Assembly (NCBI RefSeq): GCF_015291665.1
Contig: NZ_CP030048.1
Location: forward strand, 4,340,001-4,404,000
DNA length: 64,000 nucleotides
Direction of reading: 5' to 3'
DNA from: Bradyrhizobium sp. CCBAU 53338
GTDB taxonomy: Bacteria > Pseudomonadota > Alphaproteobacteria > Rhizobiales > Xanthobacteraceae
Numbering within the stretch: position 1 is the stretch's first letter; every line of letters begins with the position of its first letter. The notes under the pieces are model-generated. The model saw only the letters and a list, made by a program, of their open reading frames with translations. It was not told the DNA's origin and did not search any database. A program made the position numbers and the translations under genes. Below, piece by piece: positions 34,100 through 42,285 of this stretch.

Positions 34100-34479
34100 A
34101 GCTGCGTCGAGAGATCTGCCTCGAATGACGACGCAAGCTGTCCGACTCGATGCGGTCGGTTGAGTCCGTGCAACTACGGTGATGCGTCGCTCGCGCAAAG
34201 AGAAAAGGCCGTCGGGATCTATGCCGCCGGCCTTCTCTTGCAGCTGCCGGTTCCCGGAGCCCGGTTCTGCTGCAATTCCATGCCTCATGATCAGGCCGAC
34301 ATATTTAATAAAATCTTAAGGCGCGCGAACGATGCACATCATTTCTGCGCCATAAGCACAGAGATTACGCGCTCCGTTCGTCGGCTGGATATCGACTCAG
34401 TGGTACGATCCAGCATGTCTTGAAGACTTCCGTTGAAGGCTTCTTTCGAGACATTGGGTCGTCACACCGGGGAATTCGG
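34100..34479. other. Gene-free stretch with terminator
   Basis: This 380 bp holds the hairpin at 34205-34239 and an AT-rich patch near 34300-34320, probably the promoter region of the DUF6894 gene. A TTAA-N7-TTAA at 34306-34320 lacks the final C of the CtrA consensus. Confidence 0.5.
34205..34239 (+). terminator. Hairpin terminator after the coiled-coil gene
   Basis: AAGGCCG (34205-34211) pairs with CGGCCTT (34228-34234), followed by CTCTT. A second short inner stem is possible. It lies 106 bp after the stop codon. Confidence 0.6.
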
Positions 34480-34710
34480 ATGCCTTACTATTCCTTCGAT
34501 CTCGTTGACGGTGAAGAGTTCAAGAACCAGGGCGGAATCATCCTCGAGGGTATCGAGGTCGCTTCCGATCGCGCCGTTCAACTGGCCAGCGAGCTGTCAC
34601 AGGTGAAGCCTGAGTTGCAGCGGAAGGGTTGCGCCGTGCGCGTCACCGATCGCGATCACAACGAAGTCTATCGCACGCCGCTCGATCCCGTGCCGGCCTG
34701 GCGTCGCTAG
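34480..34710 (+). CDS. DUF6894-family protein
   Basis: 76 residues: MPYYSFDLVDGEEFKNQGGI, then ALQ-type helix region SDRAVQLASELSQVKPELQR and CAVRVTDRDHNEVYRTPLD. This is the short alpha/beta family abundant in rhizobia, with no assigned function. GGGGA lies seven bases before the ATG at 34480. It converges with the SDR gene, with zero spacing between the two stop codons. Confidence 0.82.
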   Translation: MPYYSFDLVDGEEFKNQGGIILEGIEVASDRAVQLASELSQVKPELQRKGCAVRVTDRDHNEVYRTPLDPVPAWRR

Positions 34711-35496
34711 CTACTCGCCGACGTCAGGCGCTTCGAACCAGTTCGTCAGCGACAATCCGCCGTCGACGACGAAAGCTGCGCCGGTGACGTAGCCGGAGAG
34801 CTTGTTCGACAGCACGGTAAGCGCGACAGGCACGAGGTCGCCTGCCTCGCCGAGACGCCCGAGCGGAATGTGCTTCGCCAGCGAAGCACCCGCGACGAAT
34901 CCGCCGGCCGCGATCGCCCCCGGCACCAGCGCGTTGACGCGGATGCCGTGACGGCCGAACGTCTTCGCAAGCTCCTTCACCAGCATCGCCATCCCCGCCT
35001 TCGCCGTCGAGTAGTGCGGCAGGTTGCGCGGCGTGCCCGCATGCAGCGACGTCAGAAACAGGAATGAGCCCGATCGTTTCGCCGCGATCAGCCGCTTTGC
35101 GATCTCGCGCGCCAGATGAAAGCCGGCTTCGAGATTGACGGCGTGCATCTCCTGCCATGTCTGGCGATCGACCGCGAGCGCGTGATCGGCCTCGCGCCGC
35201 GGCGGAGAGGCACTGTGCACGAAATGCGTGACCTCGCCGAGCTCGACATCGGCGGCCGCAAGCAGTTCGTCGCACGCCTCCAGTCTGGAGAGATCGCCGA
35301 TCCAGGGCAGCGCCAGGCCGGGAGTCTTGCTCGCACCGATGGCGGCCTTCACCCGCTCGGCATTCACATCGGCAAACAGCGTCCTGACACCCTCCCCGAC
35401 CAGGCCCAGCGCGATGGCGCGGCCGATGCCGTTGCCGGCACCGGTGACGAGCGCCCGGTCGTGCGCAGGATCGAACGGCGTGCTGAACAGGCTCAT
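34711..35496 (-). CDS. SDR-family NAD(P)-dependent oxidoreductase
   Basis: 261 residues, classical short-chain dehydrogenase. The cofactor motif GAGNGIG is in ALVTGAGNGIGRAIALGLVG. SAS follows in VHSASPPR, the catalytic Ser in SFLFLTSLHAG, the Tyr/Lys pair in PHYSTAKAGMAMLV, and PGAIAAGGF after it. It is a reductase/dehydrogenase of unknown substrate in the cytoplasm. It begins MSLFSTPFDPAHDRALV. Nothing adjacent indicates the pathway. Confidence 0.92.
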   Translation of the reverse strand: MSLFSTPFDPAHDRALVTGAGNGIGRAIALGLVGEGVRTLFADVNAERVKAAIGASKTPGLALPWIGDLSRLEACDELLAAADVELGEVTHFVHSASPPRREADHALAVDRQTWQEMHAVNLEAGFHLAREIAKRLIAAKRSGSFLFLTSLHAGTPRNLPHYSTAKAGMAMLVKELAKTFGRHGIRVNALVPGAIAAGGFVAGASLAKHIPLGRLGEAGDLVPVALTVLSNKLSGYVTGAAFVVDGGLSLTNWFEAPDVGE

Positions 35497-35624
35497 GGCG
35501 TTCTCCGGAGGCCGGGGACAGCTAATCTAGCGCGCCCCACGAACTGGCGACAATCGGCCCCGGCAACCATTGCGGAGCGGCGCGCCGGACGATAGCCTCC
35601 CCAAAAAACGAGGAGGACCCAAGG

Positions 35625-36017
35625 ATGCGCTACCCCTTGCTGATGGCAGGCCTGTTACTGATCGCAGCTCCCGCCCAGGCGGCTGACGACCACACGCGCT
35701 CGACCTATGTGACGATGGTCTTGCAGGCCTTTGCCGCCAAGGTCGAATGCCCCAATACGGACGTCGTCTATCAGGATCTGGTGCAGAAGGCGCAGCAGAT
35801 GCAGCTGCCCGACGGGACCACCGAACAGGTTCGCAAGGCCATTGCCTGGATGCACACCGGCGGCAAGATGGGCGAGAAGCAGGCCGACGACGTCATGGCG
35901 GAGGTTGCAGTCGCGACCCAGATGACCGATCTCGACCAGCGCCGGCTCGGCATGAGCAATTGGTGCGAGAAACAGAAGACCAGCCTTGCCGGCCTGATCC
36001 GCAGCAAGGGCAGTTAG
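35625..36017 (+). CDS. Small exported hypothetical protein
   Basis: 130 residues with a signal peptide (MRYPLLMAGLLLIAAPAQAA). The mature helical domain has two cysteines (KVECPNTDVV and SNWCEKQK) and a YQDLVQKAQQMQLPDGTTEQ segment. GAGGAGG is well spaced before the ATG. No known family recognised; probably periplasmic. Confidence 0.72.
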   Translation: MRYPLLMAGLLLIAAPAQAADDHTRSTYVTMVLQAFAAKVECPNTDVVYQDLVQKAQQMQLPDGTTEQVRKAIAWMHTGGKMGEKQADDVMAEVAVATQMTDLDQRRLGMSNWCEKQKTSLAGLIRSKGS

Positions 36018-36118
36018 GCCTTTCTCACCGTTAAGGACGCTGGGACGGAACCTGCGTCCCGGCCCATAATCGTCACATTCCTGGCCAGCATGCGGGCGTC
36101 TTAAATCTGGAGAATCCC

Positions 36119-36367
36119 ATGCGGATCGCTCATTTCGTCTTCGTCGGCGTACTCGTGGCGAGCGCCGCGCTGGCCGCGCCAGCGCTGGCGAAGAATTACA
36201 AGGCCCAGAAGGGCGAGGACAAGGAGACCTCGTCGTCGTGCAGCGCCTATCAGCAGGCGCCGGACGGATCGTGGGAGCAGCTCCCCTGCAACGAGACCGG
36301 CGAGCGGGCGCAACCACAAACCCAGCACAAGCCGGTGACGCCGGGCGCCGACCAGGGCGAGCGCTAA
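36119..36367 (+). CDS. Small exported hypothetical protein
   Basis: 82 residues with a signal peptide (MRIAHFVFVGVLVASAALAA, cleavage near ALAK). The mature chain is short and polar, with two cysteines (SSSCSAYQQAPDG and QLPCNETG), and ends in TPGADQGER. It begins 101 bp after the preceding small exported protein gene. Function unknown. Confidence 0.62.
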   Translation: MRIAHFVFVGVLVASAALAAPALAKNYKAQKGEDKETSSSCSAYQQAPDGSWEQLPCNETGERAQPQTQHKPVTPGADQGER

Positions 36368-36503
36368 GCCCAACGCGCGAGCGGGAACCGGCCGGCTTCA
36401 TCAGGGTTGAGCCCGGCAGCTTGCCGCGGTCCGCAGGCCGATTAAAGTGCCGTGGGCAGGGCTGAGGAGCAGCCCTCTGGAAACGCCAACCCCGCGAGCG
36501 CTT

Positions 36504-38615
36504 GTGGATTCGATCGAGTTTGATGACCTGCAACGCCGCCTGAAGGCGCTTGAGGAGGAAAACGCACGCCTCAAGGCGCAGGGCATCGCCGTCGTCAGCG
36601 AGCGGCAAAAGGCGGAGTCAGCGCTCGCCGAAAGCGAGGAGCGCTATCGGACGCTGTTCAACTCGATCGACGAAGGCTTTTGCATCATCGAATTCTTCGA
36701 TGGTCCGCACGGCCCGCTCAGCGACTACATCCATGTCGAGGCCAATCCCGCCTACACTCAGCATGCCGGCATTCCCAACGTGGTCGGGCAGAAGGTCCGC
36801 GAGATGGTGCCTGCCGAGGCGGACGGCTGGGTGGAGCTTTATGGTGGTGTCCTGCGTACCGGTATACCGATCCGCTTCGAGCGCGAGCTGGTTGCGACCC
36901 GGCGGCACCTCGAACTGGCCGCCTTCCGGGTCGAGCCGGCCAGCCGCAAGCAGGTCGCGGTGCTGTTCCAGGACATCACCGCGCGGAAGCGTGCCGAAGT
37001 CGAGCTTCAGCGTCTCAACGAGACGCTGGAGGCGCGCGTGGTCGCAGCGCTTGCGGAACGCAAGCTGATGGCCGACATCGTCGAGGGCACCAACGCCTTC
37101 GTGCAGGTCGTCGATCCCGATTTCCGCTGGCTCGCCATCAACGGCGCCTCGGCCGAGGAATTTCAGCGCATCTACGGCATCATGCCGAAGGTTGGTGACG
37201 ACATGCTTGAGCTTCTGAAGGACCAGCCGGAGCATCGCGACGCCATTCGCGCCGTCTGGTCCAGAGCTCTTGCGGGTGAGGAATTCGTCGAGATCGGCGA
37301 ATTCGGCGATCCCCGGCGCACCCGCCGATCCTACGAGATGCGCTTCAATTGCCTGCGCGATGGCGAAGGCCGGCTCATCGGCGCCTATCAGTTCGTCTAC
37401 GACGTCACCGAGCGCCTGAAGGAGCAGGAACGCCTGCGTCAGGCCGAAGAGGCGCTGCGCCAATCGCAGAAGATGGAGGCGGTCGGCCAGTTGACCGGCG
37501 GCATCGCGCACGACTTCAACAATCTGCTCACCGGCATCACCGGCTCGCTGGAGCTGCTGCAGACCCGACTCGGCCAGGGACGCGTCAAGGAGATCGACCG
37601 CTACGTGACCGCTGCCCAAGGCGCAGCCCGGCGCGCAGCGGCCCTCACCCACCGCCTGCTCGCCTTCTCGCGGCGGCAGACGCTCGATCCGAGGCCCACC
37701 GACCTGAACCGGCTGGTGATGGGCATGGAGGAATTGATCCGCCGCACCGTCGGACCCGAAATCGCGCTGGAGGTCGTCACCGCGGGCGGATTGTGGGCGA
37801 CGCTGATCGACGCCTCGCAGCTCGAAAACGCGCTGCTCAATCTCTGCATCAATGCCCGCGACGCGATGCCCGGGGGTGGCCGCATCACCATCGAAACCGC
37901 CAATCGCTGGCTCGACGAGCATGGCGCCGGCGAACGCGATCTCGAACCCGGGCAATACGTCTCGCTGTGCGTCACCGACACCGGGACCGGCATGGCGCCC
38001 GACGTGATCGAGCGCGCCTTCGATCCGTTCTTCACCACCAAGCCAATGGGCCAGGGCACCGGGCTCGGTCTGTCGATGGTCTACGGCTTCGTGCGGCAAT
38101 CCGGCGGCCAGGTGCGCATTTATTCGGAGGTCGGCCAGGGCACCACCATGTGCCTCTATCTGCCGCGCCATTACGGCAGGGAGACCGAGAAGCCCTCGGC
38201 ACTCGTCAGCAAGAGCACGGTGCGCCCGCAGGCGAGCCACACGATCCTGATCGTCGATGACGAGCCGTCGATCCGCATGCTGCTGACAGACGCGCTGGAG
38301 GAAATCGGCTTTGACGTCATCGAGGCGCATGACGGCCCGACCGGCCTGAAAATCCTGCAATCGGACGCGACCATCGACCTGCTCATCACCGATGTCGGCC
38401 TGCCCGGCGGCATGAATGGCCGCCAGCTCGCCGATGCGGCGCGCGCGACCAAGCCCGAACTCAAGGTGCTGTTCATCACCGGCTATGCGGAGAACGCGAT
38501 CATCGGCAACGGCCAGCTCGCGCCGGGCATGCAAGTGCTGACCAAGCCGTTCGTCGTCGAGGCGCTGGCGGGCCGCGTGCTCGATATGATCAAGGACGGA
38601 ACCGGGTCGGGCTGA
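36504..38615 (+). CDS. Cytoplasmic PAS hybrid histidine kinase with receiver
   Basis: 703 residues from the GTG at 36504 (722 if the GTG at 36447 is used). An N-terminal coiled coil ([18 protein letters not shown]) leads into PAS1 (~residues 35-165) and PAS2 (~180-300). HisKA follows with His 336 (GGIAHDFNN), then HATPase_c ([31 protein letters not shown]) and a receiver with Asp 630 ([10 protein letters not shown]). No membrane segment is evident, so it senses a cytoplasmic cue. The kinase core closely resembles that of the hybrid kinase at 3370-5634. The start is uncertain because neither GTG has a strong ribosome site. No cognate output gene is adjacent. Confidence 0.86.
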   Translation: MDSIEFDDLQRRLKALEEENARLKAQGIAVVSERQKAESALAESEERYRTLFNSIDEGFCIIEFFDGPHGPLSDYIHVEANPAYTQHAGIPNVVGQKVREMVPAEADGWVELYGGVLRTGIPIRFERELVATRRHLELAAFRVEPASRKQVAVLFQDITARKRAEVELQRLNETLEARVVAALAERKLMADIVEGTNAFVQVVDPDFRWLAINGASAEEFQRIYGIMPKVGDDMLELLKDQPEHRDAIRAVWSRALAGEEFVEIGEFGDPRRTRRSYEMRFNCLRDGEGRLIGAYQFVYDVTERLKEQERLRQAEEALRQSQKMEAVGQLTGGIAHDFNNLLTGITGSLELLQTRLGQGRVKEIDRYVTAAQGAARRAAALTHRLLAFSRRQTLDPRPTDLNRLVMGMEELIRRTVGPEIALEVVTAGGLWATLIDASQLENALLNLCINARDAMPGGGRITIETANRWLDEHGAGERDLEPGQYVSLCVTDTGTGMAPDVIERAFDPFFTTKPMGQGTGLGLSMVYGFVRQSGGQVRIYSEVGQGTTMCLYLPRHYGRETEKPSALVSKSTVRPQASHTILIVDDEPSIRMLLTDALEEIGFDVIEAHDGPTGLKILQSDATIDLLITDVGLPGGMNGRQLADAARATKPELKVLFITGYAENAIIGNGQLAPGMQVLTKPFVVEALAGRVLDMIKDGTGSG

Positions 38616-38634
38616 CGGATCCGGTTCCAGCGCG

Positions 38635-38820
38635 TCAGCTAAGGGCCGGTCCGCGCATGATCTTCATGGCGTCGGCGATGTGGCGCCACTCCTTGGCCTC
38701 TTCGGCATCGCCGCGGCCTTCGCAAGCCTGGGCCTGTTCGGAGGCCTTCGCAATCGCAGCGAAACCATGCTGTTCCAGCATCTGCCGGGCGACGGTGTGA
38801 ACCTGGACCTCGGACATCAT
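38635..38820 (-). CDS. Small helical protein, conserved-looking
   Basis: 61 residues, MMSEVQVHTVARQMLEQHGF followed by a helical charged middle and ADAMKIMRGPALS. GGAGAAG is well placed before the tandem ATGs. No domain assigned. It lies downstream of the minE terminator on the same strand. Confidence 0.62.
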   Translation of the reverse strand: MMSEVQVHTVARQMLEQHGFAAIAKASEQAQACEGRGDAEEAKEWRHIADAMKIMRGPALS

Positions 38821-38918
38821 GGGCGCTTCTCCGGATTTGACGATACCGCGGAGCCTGGCTCACGCGGGTCTCGGACAACGATTTCGCCGCAGATCCTGTT
38901 CCGCCATGCACGCAAAAC

Positions 38919-38951
38919 AAAGGCGGCCCGCCGTGCCCGGCGGACCGCCTT
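38919..38951 (-). terminator. Terminator of the minCDE operon
   Basis: Read on the minus strand, AAGGCGGTCCGCCG and its complement (32 bases with a GGCA-type loop) are followed by TTTGTTTTG. It lies 31 bp beyond the minE stop. Confidence 0.8.
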
Positions 38952-38981
38952 CACCCACCCCAAAGTCTTCGGCCGCGCCCC

Positions 38982-39263
38982 CTACGCGACCGCCACTTTC
39001 TTGCGCTCGAAGTCGTTGGGCACCTCGATGTCGACCTCGAGGGTCGAAACCTCGTCGCCGCGCTCGAGCCTCACGATCACCTTGGTCGGATCGAGCGTCA
39101 CGTGCCTGGAGACGACGGCGAGAATTTCCTCACGCAGCACACCGAGCAGATCGGGCTGGCCGCGCATTCCGCGTTCATGGGCCAACAGGATCTGCAGCCG
39201 TTCGCGAGCGACGGGTGCGGACGCCTTGTTGCCGCGGAGAAGCCGGAGCAGACCCATGCTCAT
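38982..39263 (-). CDS. minE: Cell division topological specificity factor MinE
   Basis: 93 residues. The N-terminal membrane/MinD-binding segment [20 protein letters not shown] is followed by [13 protein letters not shown] (anti-MinCD helix) and the topological-specificity domain ([20 protein letters not shown]). It stimulates MinD ATPase to restrict MinCD to the poles so that FtsZ assembles at midcell. The ATG overlaps the minD stop (ATGA), so translation is coupled. It is last in minC-minD-minE. Confidence 0.96.
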   Translation of the reverse strand: MSMGLLRLLRGNKASAPVARERLQILLAHERGMRGQPDLLGVLREEILAVVSRHVTLDPTKVIVRLERGDEVSTLEVDIEVPNDFERKKVAVA

Positions 39264-40075
39264 GCAGCCCTCCGTCGCAGCAGACGATCCATGAAGCCCT
39301 TGCGCTCGGTCGGCACCTGCATGGCGACGGTCTCGCCGCAGAGCCGCCGCGCCGCGTCGATATAGGCCCGCGCGGGAGCGCCATCGGCGTTCGACAGCGT
39401 CACCGGCGTGCCGACGTTGGAGGCGCGCAGCACGTCCTGGCTCTCGGGAATGATGCCCAGCAAGGGCGTCGCGAGGATTTCGAGGATGTCGTCGATGGTC
39501 AGCATCTCGCCGCGCGCGGCGCGCGAGGGATCGTAGCGGGTGATGAGAATGTGCTTCTCGACGCGCTCGCCCTTCTCGGCCCGCACGGTCTTGGAATCGA
39601 GCATGCCGATGATGCGGTCGGAATCGCGCACCGAGGAGACTTCCGGATTGGTGACGATCACGGCTTCATCCGCAAAGCGCATCGCCATCGAGGCGCCGCG
39701 CTCGATGCCGGCCGGGCTGTCGCAGATCACCCAGTCGAAACGGCTGCGCAGGTCGGCGATGACCTTGCCGACGCCCTCTTCCGTCAGCGCGTCCTTGTCG
39801 CGGGTTTGCGAGGCCGGCAGCAGCCAGAGGTTCTCCAGCCGCTTGTCCTTGATCAGCGCCTGCGGGAGTTTTGCAACGCCCTGCACCACGTTGATCAGGT
39901 CGAACACCACGCGGCGTTCGGCGCCCATCACGAGATCGAGGTTGCGCAGGCCGACGTCGAAATCGACGACGACGACCTTGTCGCCGCGTTGCGCCAGCGC
40001 AGCCCCCAGTGCGGCGGTCGTCGTCGTCTTGCCGACGCCGCCCTTGCCTGATGTCACGACCAGTACCTTGGCCAT
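39260..40075 (-). CDS. minD: Septum site-determining ATPase MinD
   Basis: 271 residues, deviant-Walker ParA-type ATPase. The P-loop is [20 protein letters not shown], with [20 protein letters not shown] and [12 protein letters not shown] as the other nucleotide motifs. The C-terminal amphipathic helix [10 protein letters not shown] is the membrane-targeting sequence. It recruits MinC to the membrane and is released by MinE. It lies 19 bp after minC and overlaps minE by 4 bp. Confidence 0.97.
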   Translation of the reverse strand: MAKVLVVTSGKGGVGKTTTTAALGAALAQRGDKVVVVDFDVGLRNLDLVMGAERRVVFDLINVVQGVAKLPQALIKDKRLENLWLLPASQTRDKDALTEEGVGKVIADLRSRFDWVICDSPAGIERGASMAMRFADEAVIVTNPEVSSVRDSDRIIGMLDSKTVRAEKGERVEKHILITRYDPSRAARGEMLTIDDILEILATPLLGIIPESQDVLRASNVGTPVTLSNADGAPARAYIDAARRLCGETVAMQVPTERKGFMDRLLRRRAA

Positions 40076-40094
40076 CTCAAATATCTCCTTCTGG

Positions 40095-40793
40095 TCAGTT
40101 CAGCGCAGTAATTCGCATGGTGTTGCCCTGCAGCCAGGCCTGGGCTGGCCGGCCGCGCAAGGCTTCGTCGATGTCGTCGGCAGTCTGATAAAATCCGTCG
40201 ATTGCAAGCAGCTCGGCCTCGATCTTCTGGCAATAGATGCGCGCGCTCGTGTGACCGTTCACGCCCGCCATGGCGCGGCCGCGGAGCGCGCCGTAGATGT
40301 GGATGGACCCGCCGGCAACGACCTCGGCGCCGGAGCCGACCGAACCGAGGATCGTGACGTCGCCTTCGGGGAAGATCACGGTCTGGCCGGAGCGCACGGG
40401 GCTCTCGAGCAGCAGCGAAGTCGGCCTGGTCTCGGCCTTCGCATCCGGTTTCCTGGGTGCAGTCTGCTCGATCACGCAGCTCCGTCCGCCCGAGAGCAGC
40501 GGCGGCATGGATGGCGTGAGCCGACCCTCCTCCACGCCCTCGATGCCGAGCACGCGGATGTTGCGGTCCTGCAGGCTGGTGAGCAGATGGCCGATGCCCG
40601 ATTGGCTGAGGTCGACCGAGGACAGGTCGACCACCACGGGCCGTCCGGCGAAGAAGCCCGGCGAGCGCGCGATCGTGGCGTCGATCTCCTGGAGCCAGTC
40701 CTGGATCGGAACCGTCGGCACGAACACGAAGGCCACATAGGAGCGCCCGCGCAGGCGCACCATCTGGCGTTGGACTTTTGCTGCAGCCTCCAT
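40095..40793 (-). CDS. minC: Septum site-determining protein MinC
   Basis: 232 residues. The N-terminal FtsZ-inhibiting domain has VRLRGRSYVAFVFVPTVPIQ. The C-terminal beta-helix contains RSGQTVIFPEGDVTILGSVG, then GGSIHIYGALRGRAMAGVNG, the MinD-binding RGR-A-G signature. It blocks FtsZ polymerisation at the poles. First gene of minCDE. Upstream are three TTAA words, two of which form a CtrA-type box at 40846-40860. Confidence 0.96.
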   Translation of the reverse strand: MEAAAKVQRQMVRLRGRSYVAFVFVPTVPIQDWLQEIDATIARSPGFFAGRPVVVDLSSVDLSQSGIGHLLTSLQDRNIRVLGIEGVEEGRLTPSMPPLLSGGRSCVIEQTAPRKPDAKAETRPTSLLLESPVRSGQTVIFPEGDVTILGSVGSGAEVVAGGSIHIYGALRGRAMAGVNGHTSARIYCQKIEAELLAIDGFYQTADDIDEALRGRPAQAWLQGNTMRITALN

Positions 40794-40844
40794 GGCGGCC
40801 GACTCGTTCCCTGTTATTGAATGGTTAACGATGCCTCCGATATG

Positions 40845-40860
40845 GTTAACGCCCGGTTAA
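40845..40860 (-). promoter_or_regulatory. CtrA-type box upstream of minCDE
   Basis: On the minus strand TTAA-CCGGGCG-TTAAC matches the CtrA consensus TTAA-N7-TTAAC exactly. A third TTAAC lies at 40825-40829, 21 bp away (two helical turns). The box is 52-67 bp before the minC start. In Sinorhizobium CtrA is reported to control minCD, so the location is meaningful. Confidence 0.68.
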
Positions 40861-40957
40861 TCTCTCCGTGGGGTTACGTGGGTGGCGCGGGGCCAGCGCC
40901 CTGCCCGTAGCCCGGATGGGCAAGGGCGCCGCGGAGACCGCCGTGCCCTTCTCATCA

Positions 40958-41122
40958 TCAAGTCTTGTTGCGCATCTTGCTCAGCAGATCGTTGTCGTGA
41001 AAATTCTCCGCGATCTGTGTGTAGAACAGCCGGATTCACGCCGTCGTATTTCTCGAGCATCCAGGCGCCGGCGGCGGACGCGGCCTGCTTGACGATTGCC
41101 TGGTTACTGTGCGGCGTTTCAT
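40958..41122 (-). pseudogene. Small gene disrupted by two compensating frameshifts
   Basis: An ATG at 41122 with a strong ribosome site (GGGAGAGACCCGTC) opens a frame that hits a stop after 28 codons. Protein-like sequence continues in a second frame (NQAIVKQAASAAGAWMLEKY) and returns to the first for QIAENFHDNDLLSKMRNKT and a TGA at 40958. The distance from ATG to TGA is 165 bp, a multiple of three, so two opposite single-base changes would restore a ~54-residue protein. It could be a decayed gene or a sequencing error. The family is not recognised. Confidence 0.5.
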
Positions 41123-41272
41123 GACGGGTCTCTCCCTCGGCGTCAGGCTTGAAATGGATGGCGTAAGCCGCGGTCTTCGCGGACCGGTTGTCCGTTCCAG
41201 CCACGCAGTTCAAGCCATGATCAAGGAGGGGCGACCTGCCGAATCGCCGCCGTCGCACGCCCCGAGGATCGC

Positions 41273-41824
41273 TCAGGCGTCCCCCACGAAGATCGACAAC
41301 GCCTGTCGCAATTCCTTGTAGGCGCGCGGTCCGATCTTGGCTGCGAGCGCCTTGTCACTCGCGGCGGCCGCCGGCCTCAGCCGGCCCAGCAGCGCCGTGC
41401 CGGTCTCGGTCAGGTAGAGCACGTAATAGCGGCGGTTGATCGCCGACGCCGTGCGCCGAACGAGGCCGCGGCCTTCAAGATGATCTACCAGCCTGCCGAG
41501 CCCTGCCCGCTCGATCGACAGAAGCTGCGCGACGGCGAGTTGGTTGACGCCGGGATTGGCGTCGATCACGCAGAGCACGGAAAACTGCGCGGGGCTGATC
41601 TCGAAGGCCGCCAATTGCCGGCTGAACTCCTTGAAGATCCAGAGCTGCGCCCGGCGGATGGAATAGCCGAGCAACTGCGAGAGATCTCCGAGCGCAAGCG
41701 GTTTCGCCCGGACCGGCGTCGCGCCGGACGCGACGCGCGGTGCGGCTCGCGAGGGCTTGGTCACACGCGCCTGAGGTCGCTTGGATGGGACCCGTTTTCT
41801 CACCGGTGCCTTGCCTGGCTGCAT
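41273..41824 (-). CDS. MarR-family transcriptional regulator
   Basis: 183 residues. The Lys/Arg/Pro-rich N-terminal tail (MQPGKAPVRKRVPSKRPQAR) is unusual for MarR. The winged HTH follows, with FEISPAQFSVLCVIDANPGV, then NQLAVAQLLSIERAGLGRLV and LVRRTASAINRRYYVLYLTE. It is divergent from the tannase/feruloyl-esterase gene. The palindromic TTG-N6-CAA site at 41988-42007 and a similar one at 41962-41972 fit it as regulator of that esterase. MarR proteins of this context often sense phenolic acids. Confidence 0.86.
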   Translation of the reverse strand: MQPGKAPVRKRVPSKRPQARVTKPSRAAPRVASGATPVRAKPLALGDLSQLLGYSIRRAQLWIFKEFSRQLAAFEISPAQFSVLCVIDANPGVNQLAVAQLLSIERAGLGRLVDHLEGRGLVRRTASAINRRYYVLYLTETGTALLGRLRPAAAASDKALAAKIGPRAYKELRQALSIFVGDA

Positions 41825-42285
41825 CGTTGCGCGTCTTTCGCAAAGCCTGTGCACGCGCACCCGGCTGGGATGTGTGGATTCGGGCAATGAGTCTAACGCA
41901 ACGCCGCCCGATCGAGAAGCCGAGCGAAACCCGCCATCGGGCCGGCAGCTTCTACGACAGGTTGCACGGCAATATCGCGCAATGCGTCATGTTGACACGG
42001 CAACATGGCTCGCCTAAGGATCGTGAAAGCCCGCCGTGACACGAGCGGGTTCAAGGGGAGCGAACGTCCGTGCCGTCATCTGGGGTGGGCACCGATCCGC
42101 ATGCCATTGCGCATCGCGTCGGGAGACTTTTCACGCGACCGAAGCTGCGTCGTGGCTCATCGCCGGCGCGCGCGTATCTCGAAACGGCAATTCCAAGGAT
42201 GCTTCCGATCACGTGACGCTTCGCCGGGCGGCGGGCGCCAGGCGCTTTCGTTCGATCATCAGCAATGAAACCGGGAGGGCATGAC
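41825..42285. other. Divergent MarR/tannase intergenic region
   Basis: This 461 bp stretch holds two related palindromes (41962-41972 and 41988-42007) and the GGGAGGG ribosome site of the esterase. No gene is supported between the sites and the tannase start. Confidence 0.55.
41988..42007. promoter_or_regulatory. Palindromic operator-like site for the MarR regulator
   Basis: Perfect inverted repeat CATGTTG-ACACGG-CAACATG. A shorter relative, TTGCACGGCAA, lies at 41962-41972. Two spaced copies between divergent regulator and target genes are typical of a MarR operator region. Confidence 0.6.

Noticed and set aside
34306..34320. TTAA-N7-TTAA resembling a CtrA box
   Set aside because: The base after the second half is G rather than C, and it lies in an AT-rich patch about 160 bp from the next gene. 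Chance is likely.
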